Shown: positions 1 to 6,999, counted from the stretch's first letter. The stretch: DNA of 22,383 nt from JBHIEE01 sp046760445 (GCA_046760445.1 JBHIEE010000035.1:1-22383); one strand, 5' to 3'. A program made the numbers and translations. Notes: generated by a model not told the origin, from the letters alone.

Positions 1-140
1 GCCCTGTAGCATGCGAAGCATTGGTATAGGGGAATTTATTTGATATTTGGTGCTTAGGATTTGTAATTTTAATGGAGGTGAAGCTAAAAATAGGATATAA
101 AAACCTTTGATAGTATTAGGTTTTTAAATTTGAAAAGGCT
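1..140. other. Intergenic spacer with degenerate repeat fragment
   Basis: No gene was found here. Positions 36-70 (TTTATTTGATATTTGG followed by TGCTTAGGATTTGTAATTTT) have the same low-complexity wording (GATATTTGG, GCTTAGGATTT) as the repeat block at 14925-15076. I therefore read it as one more degenerate member of an intergenic repeat family. A purine-rich GGAGGTG at 75-81 looks like a ribosome binding site, but only a 12-codon frame starts near it. The spacer continues beyond the left edge of the window. Confidence 0.45.
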
Positions 141-1103
141 CTAACTAATAACAAGGTGTTTGGGTTTTTCTCCTTTGAGGACAAGAACTATATCTTGAGC
201 AGCCATCATAGCCATTTTTAATCGAGTTTGTTCAGTAGCACTTCCAATGTGAGGAAGAAGAACGACATTATCTAATTTTAAAAGTTTCTTTTCAATGTGT
301 GGCTCATTCTCGTAGACATCAAAGCCTGCTCCCCAGATTTCTCCTTTTTCTAAGGCAGAAGCTAAGGTTTTTTCATCAACCACAGGTCCTCGGGCCGCAT
401 TGATAATTATTGCTTCTTTTTTGATTAATTTAATTTTTTCTTTCGAAATTAAATGGTAACTTTCCTTGTTCAAAGAAGTATGGATGGATATAACATCTGA
501 ATGGGAAAGCAGTTCATCCAGAGGCGAGTAAGAAACCTGGAGTTTCTTTTCTTTCTCTTCAGAAAGTCTTTTTTGGTCATAATAAATCACTTCCATCATA
601 AATCCTTTAGCTCTCCCGGCTACTGCTTGACCTATTCTTCCAAGTCCAATGATTCCCAATTTCTTTCCATAAATATCTTTGCCAAGGAATAAGGTAGGAG
701 CCCAGCCAGTAAATTTTCCTTCTCGAGTGAATCTATCAGCTTGAGGAATTTTTCGTGCAACAGTTAAAATTAAAGCCCAAGTGAGATCAGCTGTAGCTTC
801 AGTTAAAACTTCTGGAGTATTGGTGACATATATTCCTTTTGACTTGGCATACTCAACATCAATGTTGTCGTATCCAACTGCATAGTTAGAGATTATCTTT
901 AACTTTGGGGCAGCATCAATTACTTGTTTGTCTATCTGGTCAGCTAACAAACATAAAATTCCTTCCTTATCCTTAATTTTCTCAATTATTTCTTGCTTAG
1001 TTAGGTTTCTATCTGAGGCTCCAATCTCAAGGTTAGTATGTTCTTTAAGGTAGTCAATTGCTTGAGGAATAAATTTTCTGGTTAATAAAACTTTTGGTTT
1101 CAT
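141..1103 (-). CDS. D-2-hydroxyacid dehydrogenase (glyoxylate/hydroxypyruvate reductase type)
   Basis: NAD(P)-dependent cytosolic oxidoreductase of 320 residues, the usual size for the family, that interconverts 2-oxo acids and D-2-hydroxy acids. Visible motifs are a substrate-loop segment NYAVGYDNIDV (73-83), the Rossmann dinucleotide loop GLGRIGQA (153-160), and catalytic Arg238 (NAARG), Glu267 (YENEP) and His285 (LLPHIGSAT). The 29- and 18-residue spacings between these match archaeal GyaR-type glyoxylate reductases. The exact substrate (glyoxylate, hydroxypyruvate or another 2-oxo acid) cannot be read from sequence. The frame is open to 1133, but I place the start at the ATG at 1103 because AGGAGGTG lies just upstream and the extra ten codons fall in the inverted repeat at 1114-1189. 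It is transcribed in the same direction as the phosphorylase gene upstream, about 80 bases away. Confidence 0.9.
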   Translation of the reverse strand: MKPKVLLTRKFIPQAIDYLKEHTNLEIGASDRNLTKQEIIEKIKDKEGILCLLADQIDKQVIDAAPKLKIISNYAVGYDNIDVEYAKSKGIYVTNTPEVLTEATADLTWALILTVARKIPQADRFTREGKFTGWAPTLFLGKDIYGKKLGIIGLGRIGQAVAGRAKGFMMEVIYYDQKRLSEEKEKKLQVSYSPLDELLSHSDVISIHTSLNKESYHLISKEKIKLIKKEAIIINAARGPVVDEKTLASALEKGEIWGAGFDVYENEPHIEKKLLKLDNVVLLPHIGSATEQTRLKMAMMAAQDIVLVLKGEKPKHLVIS

Positions 1104-1113
1104 TAACACCTCC

Positions 1114-1189
1114 TGTCGCACGTCGCAAGTCACAGGTCACAAGTGGACTTAAGTCAGCCTGCGACTTGTGACCTGGGACATGTGACTTA
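1114..1189. repeat. Intergenic inverted repeat of GTCACAAGTC type
   Basis: The spacer between the phosphorylase and dehydrogenase genes is built from permuted copies of GTCGCAAGTCACAGGTCAC-like words. A perfect 12-bp inverted pair, CAGGTCACAAGT at 1133-1144 and ACTTGTGACCTG at 1164-1175, flanks an 18-19 bp loop. Imperfect pairing extends further (AAGTCACA against TGTGACTT). There is no T-run on the minus-strand exit side, so it does not look like an intrinsic terminator. It sits immediately upstream of the dehydrogenase ribosome binding site, so a folded transcript could affect translation; that is inference. It resembles mobile or degenerate intergenic repeats rather than an operator. Confidence 0.6.
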
Positions 1190-1873
1190 GATGAATATGA
1201 AAAAATATTCCTTTATTTTTTCATCCAGTTGAGAAAAGCTTGAAATCCATTTATCTTTAGTTAATTCATCACTTACTATCATTAATGAAGCTGCCTCTAT
1301 GTGATAAAATTTTGCTAAAGCATAAACAGCAGAAATCTCCATATCAACACAATCAATTCCTTTCTGTTGCATTTTTTTTGCCCAAAAAAAGGTTTCTCTA
1401 AAGGGAGCATCTGTCGAAACAATTGAACTTTTGAAATAGGAGAGAGAGTGGTTTTTTAATATATTCTCAATTTCTAAATACAATTTTTTACTGCTCTGAA
1501 AAACTTTTTTCTCAGGAAAATAATGTTTCGAAGTTCCTTCATTGGAATAAGCTTTATTTATTAGAACAACAGATCCAATTGGAATTTCTGGGTTTAAAGA
1601 CCCACAAAAGCTGAGGACAATTATTTCTTTTGAGCCAGAAGCGATTAATCTTTCTAAAGCTAAAACAGCCGCAGGAGCACCCATTGCTTCTAAAAGAATA
1701 ATCTTATCTTTTAATAAATAGACTTTACTTTGATATAAAAGCTGAGATTTAATTGCCTGGGCTTGAACTAATTTCTTTATTATTCCTTTATTTGGATCAA
1801 AAGGAATAAAGATTGTCCTCTTTTTATTAAAATTTTCAATCGGTTGGGGTTTGATGATTGAGGTTGCTTTCAT
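1187..1873 (-). CDS. Purine/uridine nucleoside phosphorylase family protein
   Basis: Cytosolic enzyme of the PNP/UDP phosphorylase superfamily (228 residues; family about 230-290), cleaving a nucleoside N-glycosidic bond in salvage. Visible features are MGAPAA (64-69), the FCGSLNPEIPIGSVVL stretch (89-104), EGTSKHYFP (112-120) as in uridine-phosphorylase-like members, STDAPFRET (153-161), VDMEISA (176-182) carrying the ribose-contacting Met-Glu pair, and SDEL (201-204) supplying the base-contacting Asp. Substrate cannot be decided: purine nucleoside, uridine, methylthioadenosine and AMP nucleosidase relatives share these motifs. The start ATG at 1873 is forced because no other start lies in frame upstream. 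The best Shine-Dalgarno, AAAGGAG, is 18 bases away, which is unusually far. The gene diverges from the ParB-like gene with only 37 bp between starts. Confidence 0.85.
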   Translation of the reverse strand: MKATSIIKPQPIENFNKKRTIFIPFDPNKGIIKKLVQAQAIKSQLLYQSKVYLLKDKIILLEAMGAPAAVLALERLIASGSKEIIVLSFCGSLNPEIPIGSVVLINKAYSNEGTSKHYFPEKKVFQSSKKLYLEIENILKNHSLSYFKSSIVSTDAPFRETFFWAKKMQQKGIDCVDMEISAVYALAKFYHIEAASLMIVSDELTKDKWISSFSQLDEKIKEYFFIFI

Positions 1874-1874
1874 C

Positions 1875-1903
1875 TTGCTTCTTGTTTCTTGCTCCTTTAA
1901 AAT
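1875..1903 (+). promoter_or_regulatory. Promoter for the ParB/SPL-like pair, possibly leaderless
   Basis: TTGCTT (1875-1880), 17 bases, TAAAAT (1898-1903). The predicted transcription start falls about 7 bases after the -10 element, at or next to the ATG at 1911, so the message would be leaderless; no Shine-Dalgarno is visible before 1911. The same segment contains three near-tandem heptamers (CTTGCTT, CTTGTTT, CTTGCTC at 1874-1894), so part of the match could be chance from a simple repeat. Confidence 0.4.
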
Positions 1904-1905
1904 AA

Positions 1906-1932
1906 ATTATATGATACAAAAAATTATATCAA
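1906..1932 (-). promoter_or_regulatory. Divergent promoter for the nucleoside phosphorylase
   Basis: On the minus strand TTGATA (1927-1932) is followed after 15 bases by TATAAT (1906-1911), a perfect -10 with short spacing. The -10 overlaps the start codon of the ParB-like gene, so the two divergent units would compete or be co-regulated. The short spacer lowers confidence. Confidence 0.35.
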
Positions 1933-2861
1933 TAAAAAAAATTAATCTTGAAGACAAAAGATTTAAAACCTTAGAAAAGAACAATCTTACGGAATTAAAA
2001 TCTTCAATCAAAGAGTTTGGCTTAATCCATTTTCCAGTAATAACTGAAAGAGAGAAGGGGTTTATTGTTGTCTCTGGCTGGAAAAGGATTTCAGCTTGCC
2101 TTGAGCTTGGAATAGAGAAAATTCCTGTGTGCATTTTAGAAGAAAAAAATGACTTGAAAGCTTTTTTATTTAGAATTTACGACCATTTAACCAGTCGAGA
2201 ATTAAATTCAATAGAAAAATCAGAGATAATATCCAGACTAAAAAAATTTGGAATGGAAAAGGAAGAAATAATTCAAAAATTTCTTCCTCTTTTTAAAATA
2301 AAGCCTTCTTCTTATAATTTTCACCTTTATCTTTCTATTTCAGAATTAGATTCTCAGGTAAAAAAGGCTGTCATAGAGGAGAAAATTTCTTTTCAAGCAG
2401 TTAAAATATTGACTGAATTATCTTCTGAGGATCAGAGATTTATTTTACCTTTAATTCTTCCTTTGAGCAGTAATTACCAGAAAGAATTTCTCGTAAATAT
2501 TATTGAAGTTTCAAAATTAGAGGATGGTTCTCTTAGAGATATATTTTTAAATTCTGAATTGGCAAAAATTTATCAATCCGAAGCACTTAGTCCTTTAGAA
2601 AAAGCTCACCGAATAAGAGAGTTAATTAGAAAGAAAAGATATCCCCTTCTAAGTGAATGGGAGGACTCTTTTAAAAATTGGCTGAAAGAAGTTAGATTAC
2701 CCAAGGGAATATCGATTTCTCATAGTCAATTTTTTGAGGATGAAAGATTTAGTCTCAATCTTCGGTTTAGAGACGAGCAGGAATTAAGTAAATTTCTTGA
2801 AAAATTAAAGAAAATTTGCCAAAAGAAAGAATTTCAGCAATTTTTTGAAAAATTAAAATAA
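1911..2861 (+). CDS. ParB-like N-domain protein
   Basis: 316-residue protein with an N-terminal ParB/sulfiredoxin-type domain (about 5-78): the LTELKSSIKEFGLIHFPVI region, then GWKR (56-59) in place of the usual GERR nucleotide-contact box, then LGIEKIPVCIL. A central helical region (about 95-170, with the KISFQAVKILTEL segment) resembles the KorB-like DNA-binding part of ParB. The C-terminus (250-316) is charged and not recognised. The frame extends 20 codons upstream to a TTG at 1851, but I chose the ATG at 1911 because the ParB domain starts right after it and the upstream codons overlap the divergent gene. There is no ParA partner, so a plasmid or chromosome segregation role is unlikely. 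The stop overlaps the next start (TAATG), which implies coupled translation with the SPL-like radical SAM protein and a shared job, probably on DNA (inference). Confidence 0.75.
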   Translation: MIQKIISIKKINLEDKRFKTLEKNNLTELKSSIKEFGLIHFPVITEREKGFIVVSGWKRISACLELGIEKIPVCILEEKNDLKAFLFRIYDHLTSRELNSIEKSEIISRLKKFGMEKEEIIQKFLPLFKIKPSSYNFHLYLSISELDSQVKKAVIEEKISFQAVKILTELSSEDQRFILPLILPLSSNYQKEFLVNIIEVSKLEDGSLRDIFLNSELAKIYQSEALSPLEKAHRIRELIRKKRYPLLSEWEDSFKNWLKEVRLPKGISISHSQFFEDERFSLNLRFRDEQELSKFLEKLKKICQKKEFQQFFEKLK

Positions 2862-3958
2862 TGGATAAATATATTCCTAAAAAAATATTTATTGATCAGG
2901 AAGTAATTGATTTACCTTTTACTCAAAGGATATTGAATAATTTACCATTAATTTCCTATGAGGTTATTTCTCAACCTGAAAATTTAATTAAAAAGATTAC
3001 CTTTTTGTCTGATCCGATTACTCATGGCAAGAAATATCTTTTAATTACCAAGCAAAAAGGAAATTTTGTCAAACCCTGTCCTGGGACTCCCCACTATATC
3101 TGCTGTAATTATTATATAATTAATTTAGCTTTAAATTGTCCACTTGAATGCACCTATTGTATTCTTCAATATTATTTAAATAATCCACTAATTACTGTTT
3201 ACGCTAATTTAGATGATTTATTTAATCAATTAGATAATTTTCTTTCTCAAAATAAAAATAATATCTATAGAATAGGTACTGGAGAGTTGACTGATTCTTT
3301 GGTTTTAGATCATTTTACCCAGGCTTCAAAAGATTTAATTTCATATTTTGCCAAATCAAAGAATGCAATTTTTGAGTTAAAGACCAAAACAACAAATATA
3401 AATGATTTGTTTGGATTAGATCATCGAGGGAAAACAGTTGTCTCTTGGAGTTTAAATTCTGAGGAGATGGTTAAATACCAGGAGATAGGAACACCTTCTA
3501 ATCAGCAAAGATTAAAAGCTGCTAAGGAAATAGTCAATTATGGATATCGAGTGGGATTTCATTTTGATCCGATAATTTTTCACCCTGGCTGGGAAAAAGA
3601 TTATCAAGAAATTATAAAGAAGTTATTTAGTAATATTTCCCCAAAAGATATTGCCTGGATAAGTTTAGGGAGTTTGAGATTCCAATTAGGATTAAAATCT
3701 ATAATTGAGAAGCGATTTCCTAAAACAAGAATCATCTACCATGAATTTATTTCTGGTCGAGATGGTAAATACAGATATTTCAAACCCTTGCGGTTAAAAG
3801 TTTATCAAAGAATTGTCCAGTGGATAAGAAAATACGGAGGAGATGAAGTTTTTATTTATTATTGTATGGAAAGTGAAGAAATATGGAGGAAAACACTGGG
3901 CTGGGTGCCAAAAAGTAAAGAAGAATTAGGGAATAAATTGTGTTATCTGCTGGGTTAA
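2861..3958 (+). CDS. Spore photoproduct lyase-like radical SAM protein
   Basis: 365-residue radical SAM enzyme. The cluster-binding CxxxCxxC is at Cys93, Cys97 and Cys100 (NCPLECTYCILQYYLN), with the YLN-NP continuation typical of the SplB family. The C-terminal YYCMESEEIWRKTLGW (333-348) also matches the SPL family. True spore photoproduct lyase repairs the UV thymine dimer of spores and uses a conserved cysteine in an ACTSD-like loop as hydrogen donor. Here the corresponding loop reads GTGELTDS (139-146), with no cysteine. The organism is also diderm and shows no sporulation genes in the window. I therefore call it SPL-like with unknown substrate, not SplB. It overlaps the ParB-like gene by one base, so the two are translationally coupled. 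Extra cysteines at 73, 81 and 82 precede the cluster motif; their role is unknown. Confidence 0.8.
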   Translation: MDKYIPKKIFIDQEVIDLPFTQRILNNLPLISYEVISQPENLIKKITFLSDPITHGKKYLLITKQKGNFVKPCPGTPHYICCNYYIINLALNCPLECTYCILQYYLNNPLITVYANLDDLFNQLDNFLSQNKNNIYRIGTGELTDSLVLDHFTQASKDLISYFAKSKNAIFELKTKTTNINDLFGLDHRGKTVVSWSLNSEEMVKYQEIGTPSNQQRLKAAKEIVNYGYRVGFHFDPIIFHPGWEKDYQEIIKKLFSNISPKDIAWISLGSLRFQLGLKSIIEKRFPKTRIIYHEFISGRDGKYRYFKPLRLKVYQRIVQWIRKYGGDEVFIYYCMESEEIWRKTLGWVPKSKEELGNKLCYLLG

Positions 3959-3971
3959 GTTTATTATTTAA

Positions 3972-4000
3972 TTGCAAAATGAGTTTCGGAAAGATAAAAT
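3972..4000 (+). promoter_or_regulatory. Promoter for lipid kinase gene
   Basis: TTGCAA (3972-3977), 17 bases, TAAAAT (3995-4000), giving a predicted leader of about 30 bases to the ATG at 4039. The -35 hexamer is identical to the one proposed for the tonB operon. A second possible -10, TATGAT, lies at 4006-4011. Confidence 0.45.
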
Positions 4001-4038
4001 TTTAGTATGATTAATTATTCTTAACAAAAAGACCAATC

Positions 4039-4944
4039 ATGGAAAAAAGAGGATTTAAAGAAAAGAAGATATTAATAATTGTTAATCCTAAAGCTGGGAT
4101 AAGAAATAATTTAAAATTTGCTCGTGCTCTAAGAAAAAAGTTGACTCCTTTTTTTGAATTGATTGAAATTGAGATGACTACCCAAAAGGGAGATGGCTAT
4201 CGATTAGCCTGCCAGGGAAAGAAAGAATTTGACTTAATTGTAGCCTGTGGAGGGGATGGAACAGTGAATGAAGTAGGTTCAGCATTAATCGGAGAAAACA
4301 CTACTCTAGGAATTATTCCTACTGGCTCTGGTAATGGTTTAGCTCGAGGTCTTAAAATTCCTCGTCATTCTTTGGACAAGGCAGTTCAGGTTCTTTTCCA
4401 AGGTAGGGATGTAAATATTGATGTTGGAAAAATTAATGAGCATTACTTTTTTAATGTTGCAGGAGTTGGATTAGATGCTCAAATTGCTAAAGATTTTAAT
4501 TCAAAATACAACATAAGAGGAATTTCGCCTTATATTTTTTATGCTATAAAGAATTATCTTATTCATCCTCCAGTGAAGTGCACTTTAGTAATGGGAAAAA
4601 ATCAGTTGGATTGTGAAGTATTGATTTTAGCCTTTGCTAATTTTAGAGAATATGGTGGGAGGGCGATTATTGCTCCTTATGCTCAGCCAGATGATGGTCA
4701 ACTTGATGTCTGTGTTTTAAGAAAGCCATCATTCTTGGTTGCCCTTTATCACTTATCTTTACTTTTTAATGGAGGAATAGACAAATTACCCTACTATCAC
4801 TCCTTTAAAACCCATAAGTTAAAGGTAATAAGTGATACACGAATTCTTTTTCATTATGATGGTGAAAAAGGGGATGAAGTAACTGAAATAAATATTTCTG
4901 TTCTTCCTCTTGCTTTTAAAGTAAGAATTCCTACTCGCTCTTAG
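4039..4944 (+). CDS. YegS/BmrU-type diacylglycerol (lipid) kinase
   Basis: 301-residue soluble lipid kinase of the DAGK_cat / LCB5 superfamily, phosphorylating diacylglycerol or a related lipid at the cytoplasmic face of the membrane with ATP. Motifs in order are VNPKAG (15-20), the nucleotide-binding GGDGTVNEV (71-79), PTGSGNGLARGL (94-105), and the C-terminal DGQLDVCVLR and HYDGE segments of the beta-sandwich domain. Length and domain order are normal. No clear Shine-Dalgarno precedes the ATG, but the domain begins just after it and no better start exists. The 3' end overlaps the convergent exbD gene by 14 bases. Actual lipid substrate unknown. Confidence 0.88.
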   Translation: MEKRGFKEKKILIIVNPKAGIRNNLKFARALRKKLTPFFELIEIEMTTQKGDGYRLACQGKKEFDLIVACGGDGTVNEVGSALIGENTTLGIIPTGSGNGLARGLKIPRHSLDKAVQVLFQGRDVNIDVGKINEHYFFNVAGVGLDAQIAKDFNSKYNIRGISPYIFYAIKNYLIHPPVKCTLVMGKNQLDCEVLILAFANFREYGGRAIIAPYAQPDDGQLDVCVLRKPSFLVALYHLSLLFNGGIDKLPYYHSFKTHKLKVISDTRILFHYDGEKGDEVTEINISVLPLAFKVRIPTRS

Positions 4945-5347
4945 TTTTTACCTCAGTAATTATACCCATTACTTCAAGCCCAGCTTCTTTAACTTTGTTG
5001 AAAACCTCAACTATCTTTCCATATTCTAAATCAGCATCAGCTTTAATATAAATTTTCTTCTCTCCGCCTTCGGTTGAAAAAGCTTCTTCTATCATAGAAG
5101 TTAGATTGTCAAGAGTTACTTGGGTTTGGTTAAGATATATCCTTCCATCCCTTTTCATTGCCAGAACAACTTCTGGATTTTCAGGTTGATTAACCGTATT
5201 CAAAGCAACTGGAAGTCTCACATCTACTCCTTTCTGAAGCATTGGAGTAACGACCATAAAAATAATGAGGAGAACAAGAAGAACATCACATAAAGGGACA
5301 ACATTAGGTTCGGATTTTATTTCTTCTCCACCCACTTCTATTGCCAT
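4931..5347 (-). CDS. exbD: Biopolymer transport protein ExbD/TolR
   Basis: 138-residue inner-membrane proton-channel partner of ExbB that energises TonB. It has a short cytoplasmic N-terminus, then NVVPLCDVLLVLLIIFMVV with the conserved membrane Asp21 that carries protons, one membrane span (about 22-40), and a periplasmic domain (about 60-138). GGGAGG lies ten bases before the ATG. It is the last gene of tonB-exbB-exbD, 30 bases after exbB. A TolR role cannot be excluded by this protein alone, but the adjacent TonB favours ExbD. The stop lies inside the convergent kinase gene. Confidence 0.93.
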   Translation of the reverse strand: MAIEVGGEEIKSEPNVVPLCDVLLVLLIIFMVVTPMLQKGVDVRLPVALNTVNQPENPEVVLAMKRDGRIYLNQTQVTLDNLTSMIEEAFSTEGGEKKIYIKADADLEYGKIVEVFNKVKEAGLEVMGIITEVKTKSE

Positions 5348-5377
5348 TTGTTTATTTCCTCCCTAACTTTTTTCTCT

Positions 5378-6061
5378 TTATTTTCCAGTTTCTTCGTGTT
5401 TTCTGATAAAGAAATCGAGGATTTGAGATGAAGTATTGGCCATTTCAGCAGAGTAAATTTCAACGCGGTTAGTCAGCATATTAAAACACCAAAGAGCAAT
5501 AACAGCCACACCAATTCCGAATGCAGTGGTGATTAATGCCTCAGCAATACCTTGAGCCACGGCACCGATTCCTCCAGAACCAGTTAAAGCCATCCCTCGG
5601 AATGCATTAATAATTCCCGCAATTGTTCCAAAAAGACCAATAAATGGAGAAGAACTGGCAATTGTAGCTAAAACATTTAATCCTCTTTTAAATTCTTGAG
5701 TAACAATAGTGCTCACTCGTTCACATCCTCTCTGACAGGTTTCAATCTGTTCTTCAAAAGAGAGTTTGCTTTCTTCACCAGACAAGAATTCTCGAATTCC
5801 AGCAGCAGTTACTCGAGCTAAATGACTTGAGACATTTTCTTTTTTAGAGGCTAAATCAAGTGCTTCTTGAATTTTTCCTGTTTTTAACAAGTTAGCCAGT
5901 CTGGGAGCTATTTCCTTTGACTTCTTCTTCGCTCGATTAAAAGTAATGTTTCTTTCAATAAAGAGGTAAACAGCTATAATTGAAAGGAAAATAAGAATTA
6001 TAGCTACTGCTTTGGCCACGTATCCCATAGCCTGCCACATTTCGATAAGACCAAATTGCAT
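5378..6061 (-). CDS. exbB: ExbB/TolQ/MotA family proton channel
   Basis: 227-residue inner-membrane protein forming the pentameric channel of the Ton motor. There are three membrane spans (about 15-35, 128-153, 174-196) with a large cytoplasmic loop between the first two, as expected. Signature segments are PFIGLFGTIAGI (139-150) and GIAEALITTAFGI (171-183). AGGAGG is nine bases before the ATG. The GSGGIGAV run (161-168) between spans two and three, together with the overall wording, resembles Acidobacteriota homologues (from memory, not a search). It sits 48 bases after tonB and 30 bases before exbD, so one transcript is likely. Confidence 0.93.
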   Translation of the reverse strand: MQFGLIEMWQAMGYVAKAVAIILIFLSIIAVYLFIERNITFNRAKKKSKEIAPRLANLLKTGKIQEALDLASKKENVSSHLARVTAAGIREFLSGEESKLSFEEQIETCQRGCERVSTIVTQEFKRGLNVLATIASSSPFIGLFGTIAGIINAFRGMALTGSGGIGAVAQGIAEALITTAFGIGVAVIALWCFNMLTNRVEIYSAEMANTSSQILDFFIRKHEETGK

Positions 6062-6109
6062 TTTTATGTACCTCCTCTTGGTTTTAATTTATTGCTTTTG
6101 ATTTTTTCA

Positions 6110-6892
6110 TTATTTAAGTTCAAATCTGACAGTAACGGTAAATATCACTCCTCTTGGCCGTCCATTGATTATCATTGGTTCATAGACCCACTGTTTGACC
6201 GCATTGATCGCTGCTTGGTCAAGAAGAGGAATTGATCTTAAAATTTTAATATTTTTAACTCTTCCATAAATATCAGTCGTTGCTTCTACGATGACAATGC
6301 CCTCTACTCGAGCTTGTTTGGCTATTTCTGGGTAAGTGGGGGTTACCTTTTTAATAAGTCTAGGAGGTTTTATTTCTCCTCCTACTCTTACTGGAGGTTC
6401 TGCTTCGCCAACTACTCCACCTAAAATACCACCAACTACTCCACCTAAAACACCGCCAACTACTCCACCTTCTACTCCACCTTCAACTCCACCTTCGATA
6501 CCAAGATCAGTTATTTCTTCTTCTGAAATTTCTTCTGGAATTTCCACTGGAGCAACTAACTTTCCCGGTTCGATAGGTTTTCGTTCTATAGGTTTAATCT
6601 GGGGCTTTGGTTTTTCAGTTCTTCTTTTTTTAGCTGGAGGGGGTGGTGGGGGAGGTGGTGGAGGAGGAGGGGCTAAAAAAGCAGTCGTTACATTTAAAAT
6701 AGGTAAATTTTGAGTGTATAGAAGAGGAATAACAATCAGGGCTAAAAGAATAAGGCCGTGTATTACTAAAGAAACAGGGAGCGCAAGAGCTTTCTTTGCT
6801 ACTTCTTTTTCTCCCTCAATGAATGAATCTTTAAATAAAGTCGGTATTTGTTTTTCCTTTTTTTCTTTAGTTAGCTTTTTTTTATTTACCAT
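6110..6892 (-). CDS. tonB: Energy transducer TonB
   Basis: 260-residue inner-membrane protein that spans the periplasm and transfers energy to outer-membrane receptors. It has a cytoplasmic Lys/Glu-rich N-terminus (1-37), one membrane span (about 38-59), an uninterrupted run of 12 prolines (75-86), a basic Pro/Lys linker, eight near-tandem Gly-Gly-Val/Ile-X units (131-162), and a canonical TonB C-terminal domain (about 175-260) with PTYPEIAKQARVEG and WVYEP. The 12-Pro run should stall ribosomes without elongation factor P. The Gly-Gly-Val run is encoded by 12-bp tandem units at 6407-6502. No TonB-dependent receptor is in the window. It is the first gene of the operon, with AGAGG/TAAGG as a modest ribosome site. 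Confidence 0.93.
   Translation of the reverse strand: MVNKKKLTKEKKEKQIPTLFKDSFIEGEKEVAKKALALPVSLVIHGLILLALIVIPLLYTQNLPILNVTTAFLAPPPPPPPPPPPPAKKRRTEKPKPQIKPIERKPIEPGKLVAPVEIPEEISEEEITDLGIEGGVEGGVEGGVVGGVLGGVVGGILGGVVGEAEPPVRVGGEIKPPRLIKKVTPTYPEIAKQARVEGIVIVEATTDIYGRVKNIKILRSIPLLDQAAINAVKQWVYEPMIINGRPRGVIFTVTVRFELK
6407..6502 (-). repeat. 12-bp coding tandem repeats (Gly-Gly-Val-X) in tonB
   Basis: Eight consecutive four-codon units encode GIEG/GVEG/GVVG/GVLG-type steps. On the plus strand this reads as recurrent ACTCCACC and ACCACCAAC words. Such a tract is prone to slippage and could vary in copy number between strains, changing the length of the periplasmic arm. Confidence 0.8.
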
Positions 6893-6950
6893 TGCCTTAC
6901 CTCTTACACTATTTTTAAATCCTTCTATATCTCGTTTATATTCAAATTAA

Positions 6951-6979
6951 AGTATAAATTATTTTTTTATAAATTGCAA
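6951..6979 (-). promoter_or_regulatory. Promoter of the tonB-exbB-exbD operon
   Basis: On the minus strand TTGCAA (6974-6979), 17 bases, TATACT (6951-6956). This gives a leader of about 50 bases before tonB. The promoter lies in the AT-rich gap just after secF (stop at 7000), which separates the Ton operon from the sec operon. No Fur-like operator palindrome was recognised. Confidence 0.5.
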
Positions 6980-6999
6980 CCTCAAATTAGTTCTAAAAC

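Noticed and set aside
1851..1910. Upstream extension of the ParB-like frame from a TTG, giving a hydrophobic, lipoprotein-like N-terminus
   Set aside because: The LLLVSC-like stretch is tempting as a lipobox, but it overlaps the start of the divergent gene, lacks a ribosome site, and a cytosolic DNA-associated protein should not carry it.
1911..2861. Calling the ParB-like gene a chromosome partition ParB with nearby parS and origin
   Set aside because: There is no ParA, no GTTTCAC-type parS palindrome was seen nearby, the GERR box is altered, and it is coupled to a radical SAM gene instead.
2861..3958. Calling the radical SAM gene splB (true spore photoproduct lyase)
   Set aside because: The donor cysteine is absent and no spore gene is present, so only family similarity can be claimed.
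6336..6713. Open frame opposite tonB encoding a Thr/Pro-rich protein with a poly-Gly run
   Set aside because: It is the reverse-strand shadow of the proline and Gly-Gly-Val repeats of tonB; TonB has clear domains and the shadow has no ribosome site.
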